Positions 10,200 to 22,376 are shown, counted from the first letter of the stretch. The stretch is 64,000 nucleotides of DNA from Sthenelais limicola (GCA_942159475.1 OW804099.1:12646119-12710118), one strand, 5' to 3'. The notes: generated from the letters alone by a model not told the origin. Numbers and translations are program-made.

Positions 10200-13100
10200 C
10201 TAAGATTATAAGATCATGTTATTATAACATTTATTATCAAACCATGAATGTGTACTGATTAATATAGAGATGGGGAGAGGAGCCATGAAGTATTGCTGAT
10301 AATACCACAAGGTTATGAGTGATGTTAACAACCAATGGTTCATCCAAACCCCTCCCCCTGCTTGGGTTCTCCTCCAGATTGTTATACTTTTGTTATATTA
10401 ATTCTGTAAGAGAATTTTGTGATTCTCCAATTCCGCAACAGCTTAAGGGTTTGCCATGATTTGCTTTGTCATAGTGGGAAGCCATTCCACTATATTTTGT
10501 GTACGATTTTCTAGGGAATAGGGGTTCAAAAAGAGTTTCAATTTAAATTTACACCCACTTCTTCCCCACCTGTTTATGTCTGACTTTTCAAAAGAATGTA
10601 ACTGGACAACCAGCCAGGATGACTCATAGAGGTTCAACACTGCTCATAGACTCATAGGTCTGTTTTGAACCAATTCTACTTTCAGTGCTTCCAATGTCTA
10701 GACGAATCGTTGCTCCATACGAAAATCATTTTCGCCAAAAATAAACACAAGCTTAGTGCTGCCACCCATGCTGTCACCAATCAAAAGGGAATTGCATCAA
10801 TAATTACATGTGTGAGTTTAAAAGAAATCTGAGTCCCAGATGTGAAGACATTAGTGAAATTAAAAAATAAAATGACTCGAAAATGAGACAAATATTAAAA
10901 GGTTGCCTGCACTGGGACTCAAATTCACAATGTCCATTTTGGCAGTCTTAGATGCCAACCACTTGATCACAGGGGACTCTAGAGAACATTCATATAAACA
11001 CTGGGCATACCCATTGATGCATAACATTTTAGGTTTTCTTTTATCCCCCTATTCTCCTCATGGTGCATGAGAATGGGGAAATACATTTTGAAGGTCCCTA
11101 TGTTAGCCGCAGGCGATTTAGTAATTCAAATTAATCATAAAAATATACCTTGCATCTGCAATCTATTTCTCTAATTTGCGAATGCAAGACTTCTAGGTCT
11201 GCACGCTTCCTCGATGCATCGTTGAACTTCACCAATCATGATGTTCACCAATCATGACATCAGAAAGAATTTAGCATAACACATACCCTACAGACTACTT
11301 TTGCATAGTTTTTGCGTAGTTGCGTAGCATGGGTATTTACTAGTGGATATTAATGTAGTATAGATGTAGAGGAAAGGAGTATTCACTGCTGAACACATTA
11401 AGGGTAAGATGTTAAGTGTGTGAATCATTTATACACTATAACTGGTCTAGTGGGCGTGCCGCAGTACTAATATAGTAACTAGTAATAAATAGAAGAGAGA
11501 CTCACAGGGCAAGGGTTACTAGGCACCATCTTTATATATACATGAGGCCCACACACTCTACATGTAAGCAATAAAATCATTTCATAAATTAGTTAATCAT
11601 GCATTAATATCACAGCACCACTGATTAATACCATTGTTCCACCCTTATGCTTTTCATTTAGCAAGGAATTGGCATCTGTCAATCAAATCCTAGAAACCTG
11701 CTTCTTCCCTGTTTTTATAGCAAATGGCACTCTGTTCAGGTTTTTATTACATACCTGTGCGATTTCACGGGTGCTATTCGGGGTGCTATTTGAAATGTCA
11801 AATAGCACACGTGTTGAGCGGGGCATAAACATGTGACCAATATGACGCAATTTCATTGGTTTGCCGACGTTGCGCACTTGGTGACGTTGTGCTCTGCTGT
11901 GTAGCGCTGCCTTGCACGTTTCGGAAGTTTTCAAGCTAAGTTCCGATAAGGAAACCAGATAAAATGTCATTAAAATAGTCTTCTCTTTTTGATTATGTAT
12001 GAAATAAATATCAAATGGCCCTCTGTACGTTTTGAATTAATCTCGACGTCGGGTCAAATCGGGTCAAACCTATTTATTACACACTCTATTTGGATGTTAA
12101 AATGTAAATTTAACTTGTTTAGCCTATAGTTTAGCTCGAGGAGGCTTGATTCACTGCAATTTGTAGACCTAAGTTACACGGTCGGGACAACATCATTTGT
12201 AACCGCTTTGTAGGTCAGGCCTATGCTGCGCCAATGAGATTGCGTCTTTGCCCGAACTGTTCACATGAACAATTCATATCAACTGAACTGCACCCCCAAA
12301 CTGCACCTTTCTAACTCCTCACATGTGTAATAATGCACTAAAAACATGCAAAACATAATATAATCCCTTGATGAAACTAGAACTGTCTATCTGCCATGAG
12401 AACACAAGTATGCAGGATAAGTGTGTTAGATTGTGTAAACTTTATCACCGTATGGTTCCGCCCCCTTGTGTCACCTCCATCCATCTTCAATATGAGCGGA
12501 ATGGCCTCAACAGAGTAGTCCCTAACAGCGATGCATTAATCACCATTAACATGAAATCCTTAAGAACAAATCTGCTTTATATTAACCATTATAAAAATCA
12601 GAACGTATTCGTGGCTTGTTAACAATAAACAGTGACCAACATAAACATACCTGGTTCTCAGGCGTATTACAGCTTGCTATGGTGCAGTAGGTTACCTGGA
12701 CCAACATTTAGTGCATGACCCACTAAACCTTTCACCCAGTGCAGGACATCATTGATTTACTGATACTGCCAATAGGGGATGTAACCATGCACCCAATACA
12801 ATTAAGTTAGTCACTTATCCTATAACAGCCCTCTCCCTGTCCTCAATAATGTCAGGTACTATTACTAATACTATAACAGAGCCCTCTCCCTTTCCTCAAT
12901 GTCAGTCACTAATACTATAACACCCCTGTCCCTGTCCACAATGTCAGTCACTACTATTAACCTTATAACAGCCCTGTCCCTGTCCTCAATGTTAGTCACT
13001 TATCCTATAAGGATCTCAATGATTTGTTTATTAGTCATATTAGTCATATTAAGGACATTGATTTATGTAGTATGCTAGTTTGTTTAATTTGTCAAATTTG

Positions 13101-13520
13101 TCTTAATATTTTCATGGTAACACACTAAAACAAACACCTTTCTTGGTTATGCATCTTTTAACTTATTAAATATTTGACCATCAGCCAATAAAAATGTCTA
13201 AAAAAACAACGGGCCTCTCCTAATCATATAATGTGCCCCAAATAGTAAAGCTCCAAAACATAGACATTGGACTGTCTATATAAGTTTTAACTTTTAATCT
13301 TGAAGTTGAGACTATTATTTAGTCTCAAACTAATTTGAATTTTGAGTCAATCAGTGATTTCCAATTTCTGATTAATTTACTGGCTGATAACCAATGTCAC
13401 TCACTAATCCTGTGATGAACAACTCCCTTATGGCAGCCATGCGGAATCCCTGATTGTGACTGACCCACTGACCCATATAGTGTAGACATCTCATGAGGTA
13501 CCTTATCTCGTCCTGGCAGG
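10200..13520. other. Non-coding flank upstream of FMO copy 1
   Basis: No convincing exon. Segments near 11345-11515 and 12500-12690 match 32125-32285 and 32640-32795 upstream of FMO copy 2. This shows that the segmental duplication extends at least 2.5 kb upstream of exon 1. The part at 12790-13010 has loosely repeated units with tataacagccct and cctcaatgtcag. A weak LINE-like minus frame at 10443-10640 is too short to call. Confidence 0.6.
11345..11515. repeat. Segmental-duplication block (partner 32125-32285)
   Basis: Near-identical to 32125-32285, including gaaaggagtattcactgctg and ctggtctagtgggcgtgcc. It lies at a similar distance upstream of the respective FMO exon 1, so both belong to the duplicated unit. 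Confidence 0.9.
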
Positions 13521-13536
13521 GGCTATTAGAGAGGAG

Positions 13537-14672
13537 GGAAAAGGAGAAGATGGTGGATGAGAAGGGACAGGGCAGGTGATGGAGGAGGAGCGAGAAGGGG
13601 AGGGGAAGGGGGAGGTGGTGCAGGAAAAAGAGAAGGTGGAGGAGAAGGAGGAGGAGGTGGAGGTGGTGGAGAAGAAAGGAGGAGGAGGTAGAGGTGGTGG
13701 AGAAGAAGAAGGAGGAGGTGGAGGTGGTGGAGAAGAAGGAGGATGAGGTGGAGGTGGTGGAGAAGAAGGAGGAGGAGGTGGAGGTGGTGGAGAAGGAGGA
13801 GGAGGTGGTGGAGGTGGTGGAGAAGAAAGGGGGAGGAGGTGGAGGAGGTGGAGAAGGAGGAGGAGGTGGTGGAGGTGGTGGAGAAGAAGGAGGAGGAGGT
13901 GGAGGTGGTGGAGAAGAAGGAGGAGGAGGTGGTGGAGAAGAAGGAGGAGGTGGTGGAGGTGGTGGAGAAGAAAGGGGGAGGAGGTGGAGGGGGTGGAGAA
14001 GAAGGAGGAGGAGGTGGAGGTGGTGGAGAAGAAGGAGGAGGAGGTGGAGGTGGTGGAGAAGAAAGGGGGAGGAGGTGGAGGTAGTGGAGAAGAAAGGGGG
14101 AGGAGGTGGAGGTGGTGGAGAAGAAATGGGGAGGAGGTGGAGGAGGTGGAGAAGAAAGGGGGAGGAGGTGGAGGTAGTGGAGAAGAAAGGGGGAGGAGGT
14201 GGAGGTGGTGGAGAAGAAAGGGGTAGGAGGTGGAGGTGGTGGAGAAGAAATGGGGAGGAGGTGGAGGTAGTGGAGAAGAAAGGGGGAGGAGGTGGAGGTG
14301 GTGGAGAAGGAATGGGGAGGAGGTGGAGGTAGTGGAGAAGAAAGGGGGAGGAGGTGGAGGTAGTGGAGAAGAAAGGGGGAGGAGGTGGAGGTGGTGGAGA
14401 AGAAATGGGGAGGAGGTGGAGGTAGTGGAGAAGAAAGGGGGAGGAGATGGAGGTTGTGGAGAAGAAATGGGGAGGAGGTGGAGGTAGTGGAGAAGAAACG
14501 GGGAGGAGGTGGAGGTGGTGGAGAAGAAATGGGGAGGAGGTGGAGCTGGTGGAGAAGAAGGAGGAGGAGGTGGAGGTGGTGGAGAAGAAGGAGGAGGAGG
14601 TGAAGGTGGTGGAGAAGAAGGAGGAGGAGGTGGAGGTGGTGGAGAAGAAGGAGGAGGAGGTGGAGGCGGTGG
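13537..14672. repeat. Polypurine GGA/GGT minisatellite, 30-31 bp period
   Basis: About 37 units built from gaggtggaggtggtggagaa plus aaggaggag or aaagggggag. The plus strand is nearly pure G/A with GT interruptions over 1.1 kb, so G-quadruplex or triplex formation is plausible. The long His/Leu/Pro- and Gly/Glu-coding frames across it are artefacts. A short remnant of related composition (32800-32900) occurs at the matching place upstream of FMO copy 2. Confidence 0.95.
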
Positions 14673-14942
14673 TCCATGTTGACAGTTTTAGTCAGTTAGA
14701 TTAAGCACCTGATCCACTCAGCTGTACATACAACCCATTCACATGACTGGGCAGTAGAGCACCCTATGCACTAATTTCCCAAATTGCCACTTTGTGCAAT
14801 AAACTGTCAAAATATCAATACCCAATAATACTCAGGTCTACGCCTAAGTTGGAGCATTGGTGAATGGTAATAATAATTAAGCTATATTTCAACCCATCAT
14901 ATCTGACCTTCAGTATTTATAAGATAGTTTCTAAGTTCACTT

Positions 14943-15736
14943 CTAAGTTCTAGTGGTGAGTTTGTGCGCAATAGTGGGCAGCAAATTCCAAGCTGTCTTT
15001 GCTTTATAGATGAAACTATTTTTGTAAAAGGTTGTTTTTGGGGCAGTGATTTTAAAACTTTTCCTATTTTTAGCATGGCTTCTGGTTGATAATTGTCTCT
15101 GATCTAAATTTTTGTCAGATAGAGATAGGTAGAAGGCAGTCTTTAGGATATAAATACTTGCTCTAGCCTCGTTTTTTAGTATTCCTAATTCATTATATCT
15201 ATCATCAACATTTGTCCTTTTATCTAGTTTCATCATGTATTGTATTGAAGAATTAAGGAGAGACTGTAGTCTTTTTAATAATTTTTTGTTGGCAGATGAA
15301 TAGAAAATGTCACCATAGTCCATTATTGGCACAATTACCACCTTTACAATGTTTGTTTTCACTTTTTGCTAAGGATATAACTTGATTTTCTTAATAGATT
15401 GACTTTCCACCTTACCTTATTTATAACAGTTTGCAGGTTGTCATTAAATGTCAATCTTTCATTGATAATTAGCCCTAAATATTCATACTGATTAACCTGG
15501 GTTAGGGTCTCCCGTCCAAGCATGAGATTATATGTGTTTGAATCATCCAACCTCTTTTGACGTCCTATTTTGAATTGAATGTATTGAGTTTTACTGGCAT
15601 TCATGGACATTACACTTTCTTTTCTATTAGTCAGATAATTTTTTAACCAGGTATTTGAATTACCGGTTATACCATATTTTTCCAATTTTGTTAATAATAA
15701 TTCATTCAAGTTGTCATAGATAATTTGCAATAAGTC
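14943..15736 (-). pseudogene. LINE B RT remainder and C-terminus
   Basis: Two adjacent minus frames. One reads LEKYGITGNSNTWLKNYLTN, then jumps to SMNASKTQYIQFKIGRQKRL and NQYEYLGLIINERLTFNDN. The second reads VVIVPIMDYGDIFYSSANKK, then AWNLLPTIAHKL. The palm region with FADD is missing. A stop near 15362 separates the frames. Confidence 0.8.
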
Positions 15737-15758
15737 CCTAATAAATACGGTTGATCTT

Positions 15759-17279
15759 GTGCAAAAAATAAAAAATGTAATAAATGCATGGAGGTACAGA
15801 TCCTTGACAATTAAGGGTCGAATATTGGTCTCAAATGTTTTTGTACTACCATTGGTTCAACATATGTTATCATGCGTTTATACAGATCCAAAGAAACAAA
15901 AAGAGATAGAAAATATTATCACCACTTTCATATGGAAAGGAGGATCTAATAAAATAAGTACTGACTTCTTAGCACAGAATTGTCAGAACGGTGGCCTAAA
16001 CCTGAGATGCATAAAAGAAATAATTGAGACGAACAGGTTAAAATGGGTTCAAAGGATGATAGAGAACAGTAATTCATCATGGTTTAAAATTCTCGAACAA
16101 GATCAGGGAAAATCAATTGAAAATATTTTCTTGATAAGAAATAAACCTGGTCATGCATTGAACAAATTTTATGAGGAAGTCTTTGATATTTGGAATAAAT
16201 TATGATGAAAAGGGAGGAGACAACTTAAAAATTTTTTTTGGAATAAATACTATTTCTCACAAAAACCAACTAGTGTGGATCAAATCAGGAAAGAAAGGCT
16301 ATGGGGAAACAAATTAATTGTTGTTAAAAAACTCCCCATCGGATGGGAAAGAGGCGAAAATCTTCAAATTAAAGTAATTGGAGACTTATTAAATGATAGA
16401 GGTGAATTAATGTCAGAAAAAGAATTCCAAAAGGAATACAACACCAATTTATACTTACCAAGAAATATCATAGAAAAAGCTGTGCCTATAGAGTGGTGGA
16501 ATACACTTTGTAACAACATCCAAAACCCTGTTAAGGATGTAATAGAAATAGAAATAAAAAATGAAAAGATCGATGTAAAAAATGCGAGTTCATAAATGTT
16601 ATATAATGCTCTAGTTGCTAAAAGAAAACCCAAATGGGAAAAGATATATGAATGGCAACAAATTCTAAATCTAGATGATAAAGAGTTTAATGCAATTGAT
16701 TGGAAAAAAGTGTTCTATAACCCTTATGCTGTTACCAAAGAATCAAGAATCCATGCATTACAATACCGTGTTTTACATAGAACTATTACCTGCAATGTCA
16801 AACTAAAAAACATGGGAATAATAGAGAAGAAAAAATGTTCTTTCTGCAGATACGATGATGACATAATACATTTCTTCGTAGAATGTAAGAAAACAAAAGC
16901 AATGTGGCAAGAAGTATTCCTTTTTATTGAATCAACAGGTTACCTGAATAGAACAAATGGAGACAAAATGATTCTTAAAAAAAATGATACTAAAATGGAT
17001 ATAAATGCAAGTGATATTATTTTTGGGATAAGAACAGATAATAATAATGCCAGAGTAATAGGTTGGATTATATTACAAATGAAGGCCATAATACAAAGGC
17101 AAAAATTGTTCCACGAAGGCGTGTTAACATTCAAAATGATAATATCTGAGCTGGCAATGAAGAGTAAAATAATATTGTATCAAAATAAGACCCAAAATGT
17201 AAGCAACGAAACCAAAGAAATATGGCTAAAGCTAAATGCTGATTTGAATTCTACATGTGAAGATCTAAGCCAAAACTGA
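15759..17279 (+). pseudogene. LINE C ORF2 C-terminal region
   Basis: Three consecutive frames (15759-16205, 16275-16595, 16596-17279) separated by stops or frameshifts. The first has RSLTIKGRILVSNVFVLPLV and FIWKGGSNKI, typical of the post-RT region of L1/Tx1 elements. The last has HALQYRVLHRTITCNVKLKN then CSFCRYDDDIIHFFVECKKT, the C-terminal Cys/His zinc-knuckle-like motif of that group. Confidence 0.8.
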
Positions 17280-17498
17280 GGTACGAATCGCTTAAAAATA
17301 AAAAAACATGAAAATGTTCCTGTTAACAAGTTGAAACTCGAAGAGTCAGTCATATTGAGAGTCACACGATAACAATGTGTATATTTCGCAACCCAAAAGA
17401 TCTGGGTCAAAATATTCTTTATTTGAACAAGCAGGAAAGAGCTATGTAATTTTAGATGTATAAGCTCGAGGTGAGGAAGAAGTTTTGTTGATAAGCTG

Positions 17499-17530
17499 AA
17501 TAAAATCATGTTTCAAAAAAAACAAAAAAA
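17499..17530 (+). promoter_or_regulatory. LINE C internal poly(A) signal and A-run
   Basis: AATAAA at 17499-17504 is followed by an A-rich run interrupted by single C residues. It would be the normal LINE 3' end if the following 1.2 kb is transduced sequence. Confidence 0.5.
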
Positions 17531-18589
17531 ACAGGAAAGCATGATCTGTACTTTGGGGGATGTAAAGCCGCCACTTTATAGAGAACTCCCATTGAAGACT
17601 GTGATAAAGGGACTCTAGGAGTTTTGTTCCTCATACGCGAGGCGCGTACATTTATTTATTTCTGTAATCAGTGGCAGCAGATTCTCCATTCAGCATATAT
17701 GAAATATGGGGGCCAATAAAAGTCACCGTTTAATGCTAAATCATCCATCATATACGGGAGTTTTCACCAAGGTAATCAACCTTGTGTCTGTGTTACATTA
17801 TATTGATATAAAGGATAACAAAAGCTGTGTCTCTTGCTGTAATTTATACATTTGAAATAAGCAAATTGTATTGAATTAATTGTATACAAAACTGATGCGA
17901 TGACAAAGCTTACACGCGAAAAAAAATACTATTGCCGTTGTACTAGGTTCACATATTGTCCAATAATTATCAATACCATCCCGTTAAAATGTCATAAGAG
18001 GAATATACCACTATGCATAATGTGTCATCGACAATGTGGGCTGTTTAGATATGAACAGTGAAATGAATGCTCTCATCAACTTGCGCATTTTTCATTTAAA
18101 TATGCTTGTGCATATATTGAAAGTTCAAATCTACTTCATTGTTAAAAATAGGGTGATGTCACCAATTGTGATTTAAAGATATTGTTAAAGGTTTATGTGC
18201 AGATCCTGTTTCATATCAGAATAAGTCATTCTTCACCGAGTGCATTGAGTACCTTCTTGAATACTACTCATTGCCCGAACCATTGTATACTTTCCGTATA
18301 CTACTTACGCATGGACAGATGTCGGTACAGCCGAGAATAGCGCTATCCATAGGAGGGAATGGTGGCCCATTCATTGTCTCCATCTCACTCTCTGTACAAG
18401 ATATTATCCCGTTATTGACCCCAAAAGAAACGATAGAACGGCGCTTTGTATAACAATGAAATGAATGAACGTTATAGCGATAATTATGCATGTTTCATCC
18501 CTTTGTTGTGGAGCAATTCATCCTATATGAGCATGCATGTAGGTACGTCTACATTGTGGTAATATCGAAAAAAATAGAATAAACTGTAT
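17531..18589 (+). other. Unassigned sequence between LINE C A-run and terminal poly(A)
   Basis: No LINE homology recognised. It contains a short minus-strand exon-like segment: MNGPPFPPMDSAILGCTD ending at TGTCCATGC|gtaagt near 18312. Without partners that exon cannot be supported. Candidate transduced sequence. Confidence 0.4.
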
Positions 18590-18735
18590 AAACTAGAGAT
18601 GTTATATGAAATAGAATCACTTTTAGAATTTATGGCAACGCGACAAAACATTCACCATGTGAACATGCGTATTTTTCTATAAACAGTTTAAATGATGTAC
18701 GGCCTTCAGTAATAATAAAAACAATGATAATACCA
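18590..18735 (+). repeat. Dispersed repeat (partner 24425-24560)
   Basis: Shares caaaacattcaccatgtgaa, ctataaac and ccggccttcagtaataa with 24425-24560 in FMO copy 2 intron 5. In both places it ends in an A-rich run, so it may be the 3' tail of a retroelement family rather than unique transduced DNA. Confidence 0.8.
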
Positions 18736-18761
18736 AAAAAAAAAAAAAATTGCAATAAGTC

Positions 18762-19440
18762 AACGTGGGCTGGTTTCACAGATTTACCTTTTCTAAACCC
18801 ATACTGTTTTGCATAATATAGATCGTTTGTTTCCAGATGATTGGACAATTGATCTTGAATAACTTTCTCTAAAATCTTTTCTGGCATAGGGATCCCAGAA
18901 AAGGGGGTGTAGTTATTTGAGCTTTTTTTAGAGCCATTTTTATGTAGCAGAGTGACTATTGCTGATTTAAATGCCTCAGGGATGACACAGGTCACCAACA
19001 ATAAGTTTGTGATGTGGGTAAACTGAAACACCAGAGTTTTAATACATTCTTTTAAGATTTTTCCTGGTATATTTTCAACCCCAGAGCTCTTATGTGGGTC
19101 AATGCTTGTTAGAATATTCATGATTTCTTTGGGGGAGACTGTTCTGAATTCCAATTTCTTATTTTTAATATTTTTATAGGTTTGTTTACCACAATCATTT
19201 GATATTATTTATAGTTCGTCCATTTCCTGATTTTCAGGAATTTGGTTCCCTTTTTTGTCCAATAGTTGAATTTCATTGCTATTTATTGCCTTTACAGGAC
19301 TAATGCCACATTTCCTTATTGTTTTTTGGCTTTTTACGAACCTGAAAAATTTGTCTCGTTCATTCATCATTGAGGTTATATCCTTTGTCAGCCATTCCGG
19401 CTTTTTTAATAATATTACTGAAATATTTCGTTGGGCACAT
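18762..19440 (-). pseudogene. LINE B N-terminal reverse transcriptase and linker
   Basis: Contains VSPKEIMNILTSIDPHKSSG and IPEAFKSAIVTLLHKNGSKK with KILEKVIQDQLSNHLE and QYGFRKGKS, typical RT fingers blocks of jockey/CR1-like LINEs. The upstream part (19160-19440) is recognisable only in pieces with stops. Confidence 0.8.
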
Positions 19441-20009
19441 TATGTCGAAATAAAGGATGATTGGATGCAGGGAAAGTGTGGCCACTAGTATACAGATTGA
19501 TTCAGGGGAAGTCTTTGGCTATTTACTTGTATATGTATGGTTTGTTTTTCTCATTTTCAATGACTACCACCCACCCGCCCAGCTATCAGTATGATTCAAA
19601 ATGTATTTGTTTTGGTGACTGCCCTGCCTCCTGCCGCACATTTGCTGTGGGAGGCAGGGCAGAGAGCTGGCGCTCCTGGTGTGAGTGGGACAAACTAAGA
19701 GTTGAGCAAGGAGGATACAGCATGGTGCAGATGCCGATACCTGCATTGAAACACCCAATAGATTATTACAGACTGTATAAATTATTAGAACGGATTACAC
19801 AATCGAAGTAAACTAAAGTGTAGCCAAGACATTGAAACAACTGTTTTAGCTATTCAGACAAATTCTTACCGGGAAAAATATTGAAAACGACTGCATGATT
19901 AAGTGCCCTGTAAAGACATTTCATTGGATGCTAGTCTGTCTGTGCACCGAATTTGATTGTAAATAGCTATTTTGACTTCTTCCAGGGAAGAAGCGGAGGG
20001 TGCCGACTG

Positions 20010-20515
20010 TCCAGAAATTTATCCCGCTAGAGGTATCATTTTATTTTCTGTTTTGTTCTTATAGTTGTCTCACTTTTAATGACTGCCCACCACCCTACCC
20101 TCCTTCCACCAATCTCTCTTCCTTGTTAGTGTTAGTGTGTAATACCTGCTGCACACAGTAGGCCTACTGCCGTCGGCTGGTACTGTTTGCAGGCAGAGAG
20201 ACAAGCGTGTACTAGAGGGGAGGGGTGGGACTCAAAACAAATTGGGCACCACTTTTTATTTTTAAAATTGCTAGTTTCCTTTACCATATTATACATAAGT
20301 CGTCCAATAAAAAGGCATCAGGATGAACACGACTTGCCTTTCAGATGATGTAATGGTGCCCATTTACATGGGAATACATAGAAAACAGGGCCATACGTAC
20401 GAGTCTTGTATAAGAGGGAAATGACACTGATTGTTTGGGCAACATAAGGAGGTTTAGAGGTGGGCTAATTCCGCCCTCTAGAGGGTGGGACGGTTGCTCA
20501 AAGTCGAGCATAATG
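20010..20515. repeat. Dispersed repeat (partner 39296-39955)
   Basis: Shares agaaatttatcccgctagag, gactgcccaccacc, tttcctttaccatattatac and gcccatttacatgggaatac with 39296-39955. It interrupts LINE B. Both copies end near the palindromic ccgccctctagaggg. Internal indels differ; no coding frame was recognised. Confidence 0.85.
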
Positions 20516-20599
20516 GCCAACAAGCACCTGGATCTGTACACAGATAGAAATCTTCCCAATTCAGATTTGCAAGAATTTCATTGAGTATTTTCTGATCTA

Positions 20600-21154
20600 A
20601 ACCTTTCATATTTCTTGCATAATATTTGTTGTTGACATAGCTTGTTCTACTTTTTTTATCATCATATAAGTTAGGAAATGATCTGAGGAAGAATTTTCAA
20701 TCCCCCCTGATGATTGAACATTGCCAGAGCTAGTGTACATGTGGTCTATTGTAGATTCAGATCTCAAAGTTGTTTGAGTAGGTGTTAAGATAAGTTCCCC
20801 TGATGAAGATCGCCTAGACGTTGAGAAATACGCCTGAAACGTTGAGAAATAAATAAAGAAACCAAAATTTACATCGCTTCCTTCATGGTGTTTTTTCGTG
20901 TTGAACCATCTTCAAGTTACGACAATTTGTTTTAATTAATTTTCCATGGTGGCATTAAGGTCTTGATTTTGGCTTTTGTTTTCAACTAAGTTAATATTAA
21001 AATCTCCGGTAATTATTAATTGGTGTTTTGGGTTCAATTTTGATAGACTTTCTTCCAGTTGCTCTAGAAATGGTTCAATCCTTCCTCCAGGGGGTCTATA
21101 AATGGATACTATAATATAAGGAGTGGTATGTTTAATTTTTACCATGACTACCAT
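20600..21154 (-). pseudogene. LINE B endonuclease domain
   Basis: Encodes IIVSIYRPPGGRIEPFLEQL and LIITGDFNINL, the AP-endonuclease blocks of LINE ORF2. After a short interruption it continues with TLRSESTIDHMYTS and SSDHFLTYMM, corresponding to the IDHI...SDH block. Broken by stops and by the insertion near 20797-20935. Confidence 0.75.
20797..20935 (+). repeat. Small insertion with hammerhead-like core motif
   Basis: Contains CTGATGA at 20800-20806 and GAAAC at 20836-20840, followed by gttgagaaataaataaag. These are the two conserved core boxes of hammerhead ribozymes, in the right order and at a plausible distance. I could not draw a good stem II, so it may be a degenerate tail of a Penelope-like or related retroelement. 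Confidence 0.3.
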
Positions 21155-21164
21155 TAGTTTGATG

Positions 21165-22370
21165 TCACTATTACTTATATATAAGGACAGGTGTCAGTAT
21201 ATCATATTTTTTGCTGTAAACATTGTTGTAAGTTACTTACCACTAGTGATGATGGCGACACTGTAATGGCATATTATTTTACCTTCGCTTACCATAATGT
21301 AATAATATATGAATTCCTAATAATGAAATAAGAATGATTCTTTGTACATTTAGTAATTTTTAGTAATTTGTTCATGATATGCTGAGAATTATTATCTGTA
21401 AATGATGAAATGCTATCAATAAAAATACAATACAATACAATTTATGTATCTATCCCATGCTAGATATGGTGCTAGGTGTAGGCTAGCTATACAACTGCTA
21501 TATGACCTGTGGTAGTAATACATGTAATTGCTTACAGTCCTTATTTCCCCCACACATACACATACACATACACACATGTTTACTCGGGAATCACCTCACA
21601 CCATTACATATTGGAATGTTGAACCAGACTAAATAGACTGTAACTACTCATCTCATCTCATCTACTTAGATGTATTTATTATTTGTTGATATGAGAACAA
21701 TTTGTATAGTCTCATCACCTCATACCTCTTTGTATCTGTAAAATGTATTAATCTCAGGGCACAATGCTGTATCTTGTTAAACTTCCTGAATAAATAAATG
21801 TGTACAAACAAAATATAGATAAACCAGTTTCTTTATTGCAAAAAAAAATTACAATGAGTTATACACATTCTGACTTAATACCAGGTCTTCCACATCAAAG
21901 CCTTACATACTTAAGCAGGGTTTAAACCTGTTGTTTACACACAACAATTAGAAAAGTGTTAGACACAGTAGAGCATAGACTAGAGTTTTATATATTGATT
22001 TACAATAGTAAGACAAGATTAGAGCAAAGTTGTAAGTTCTGCCACTTAAAGCTACAATCTCAGTTACTATCATATTGAAAATCTACAGATTTACTTGTAT
22101 TATGTCTTATAGGACTGACGTTCATACAATACACACTATTCTGCTGCTGTTATATGTAAATACAAGAATTTGAAGTCAAACCAGCCAATAGAAAACACTG
22201 CCGGTGAATGATAATAAATGTAATTATCATAGGAAAGGATTGTGGTGGGTCCTCCAAATACAAAAGATGAAGTTTTGGATGCTCTGTAGCAAAAACAACC
22301 AGACAAAATTCTCCAAAACGTTGCTCAAATGACTTTTAGATGGGTTGGAAAAGAATGGAACTTTACCACT
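21165..22370. other. Gene-free stretch
   Basis: AT-rich, no exon or mobile-element coding recognised. Short A-rich run (about 21840) and a tatattattt-type background only. Confidence 0.5.
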
Positions 22371-22376
22371 GGTATG

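Larger units (their letters stand above)
15737..18749 (+). mobile_element. 5'-truncated L1/Tx1-like LINE (LINE C) with 12-bp target duplication and possible 3' transduction
   Basis: Inserted in LINE B, flanked by TTGCAATAAGTC at 15725-15736 and 18750-18761. It starts in frame inside the post-RT region (LVQKIKNVINAWRYRSLTIK) and continues through 17279. An AATAAA lies at 17499-17504 with an A-rich run to 17530. A further 1.2 kb of unrelated sequence follows before a terminal 15-A tail at 18735-18749, directly at the target duplication. That arrangement is what read-through transcription and 3' transduction would leave; a long 3' UTR is the alternative. Confidence 0.85.
14940..21160 (-). mobile_element. 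Minus-strand non-LTR retrotransposon (LINE B), split by insertions
   Basis: Reading right to left: endonuclease (21154-20600), linker and N-terminal RT (about 19440-18762), then RT remainder and C-terminus (15736-14943). The frame at KSVKPAHVDLLQ (ending about 18762) continues exactly as IIYDNLNELLLTKLEKYGI at 15730 once the 15737-18749 insertion is removed. A second interruption (about 19450-20580) holds a dispersed repeat. A third, small one lies at 20797-20935. The RT core between YLTNRKES and SMNASKTQYIQF, which includes FADD, is deleted. Confidence 0.8.

Noticed and set aside
10443..10640. Minus-strand frame resembling a LINE C-terminus (ENRTQNIVEWLPTM)
   Set aside because: Too short and without flanking LINE blocks; the similarity is only suggestive.
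13526..14704. Long frames on both strands (His/Leu/Pro-rich and Gly/Glu-rich)
   Set aside because: They only read through the GGA/GGT minisatellite; open frames are a by-product of the period and composition.
18312..18413. Minus-strand exon candidate MNGPPFPPMDSAILG with a good donor
   Set aside because: No partner exon and lies inside sequence carried by LINE C; not supportable as a gene.
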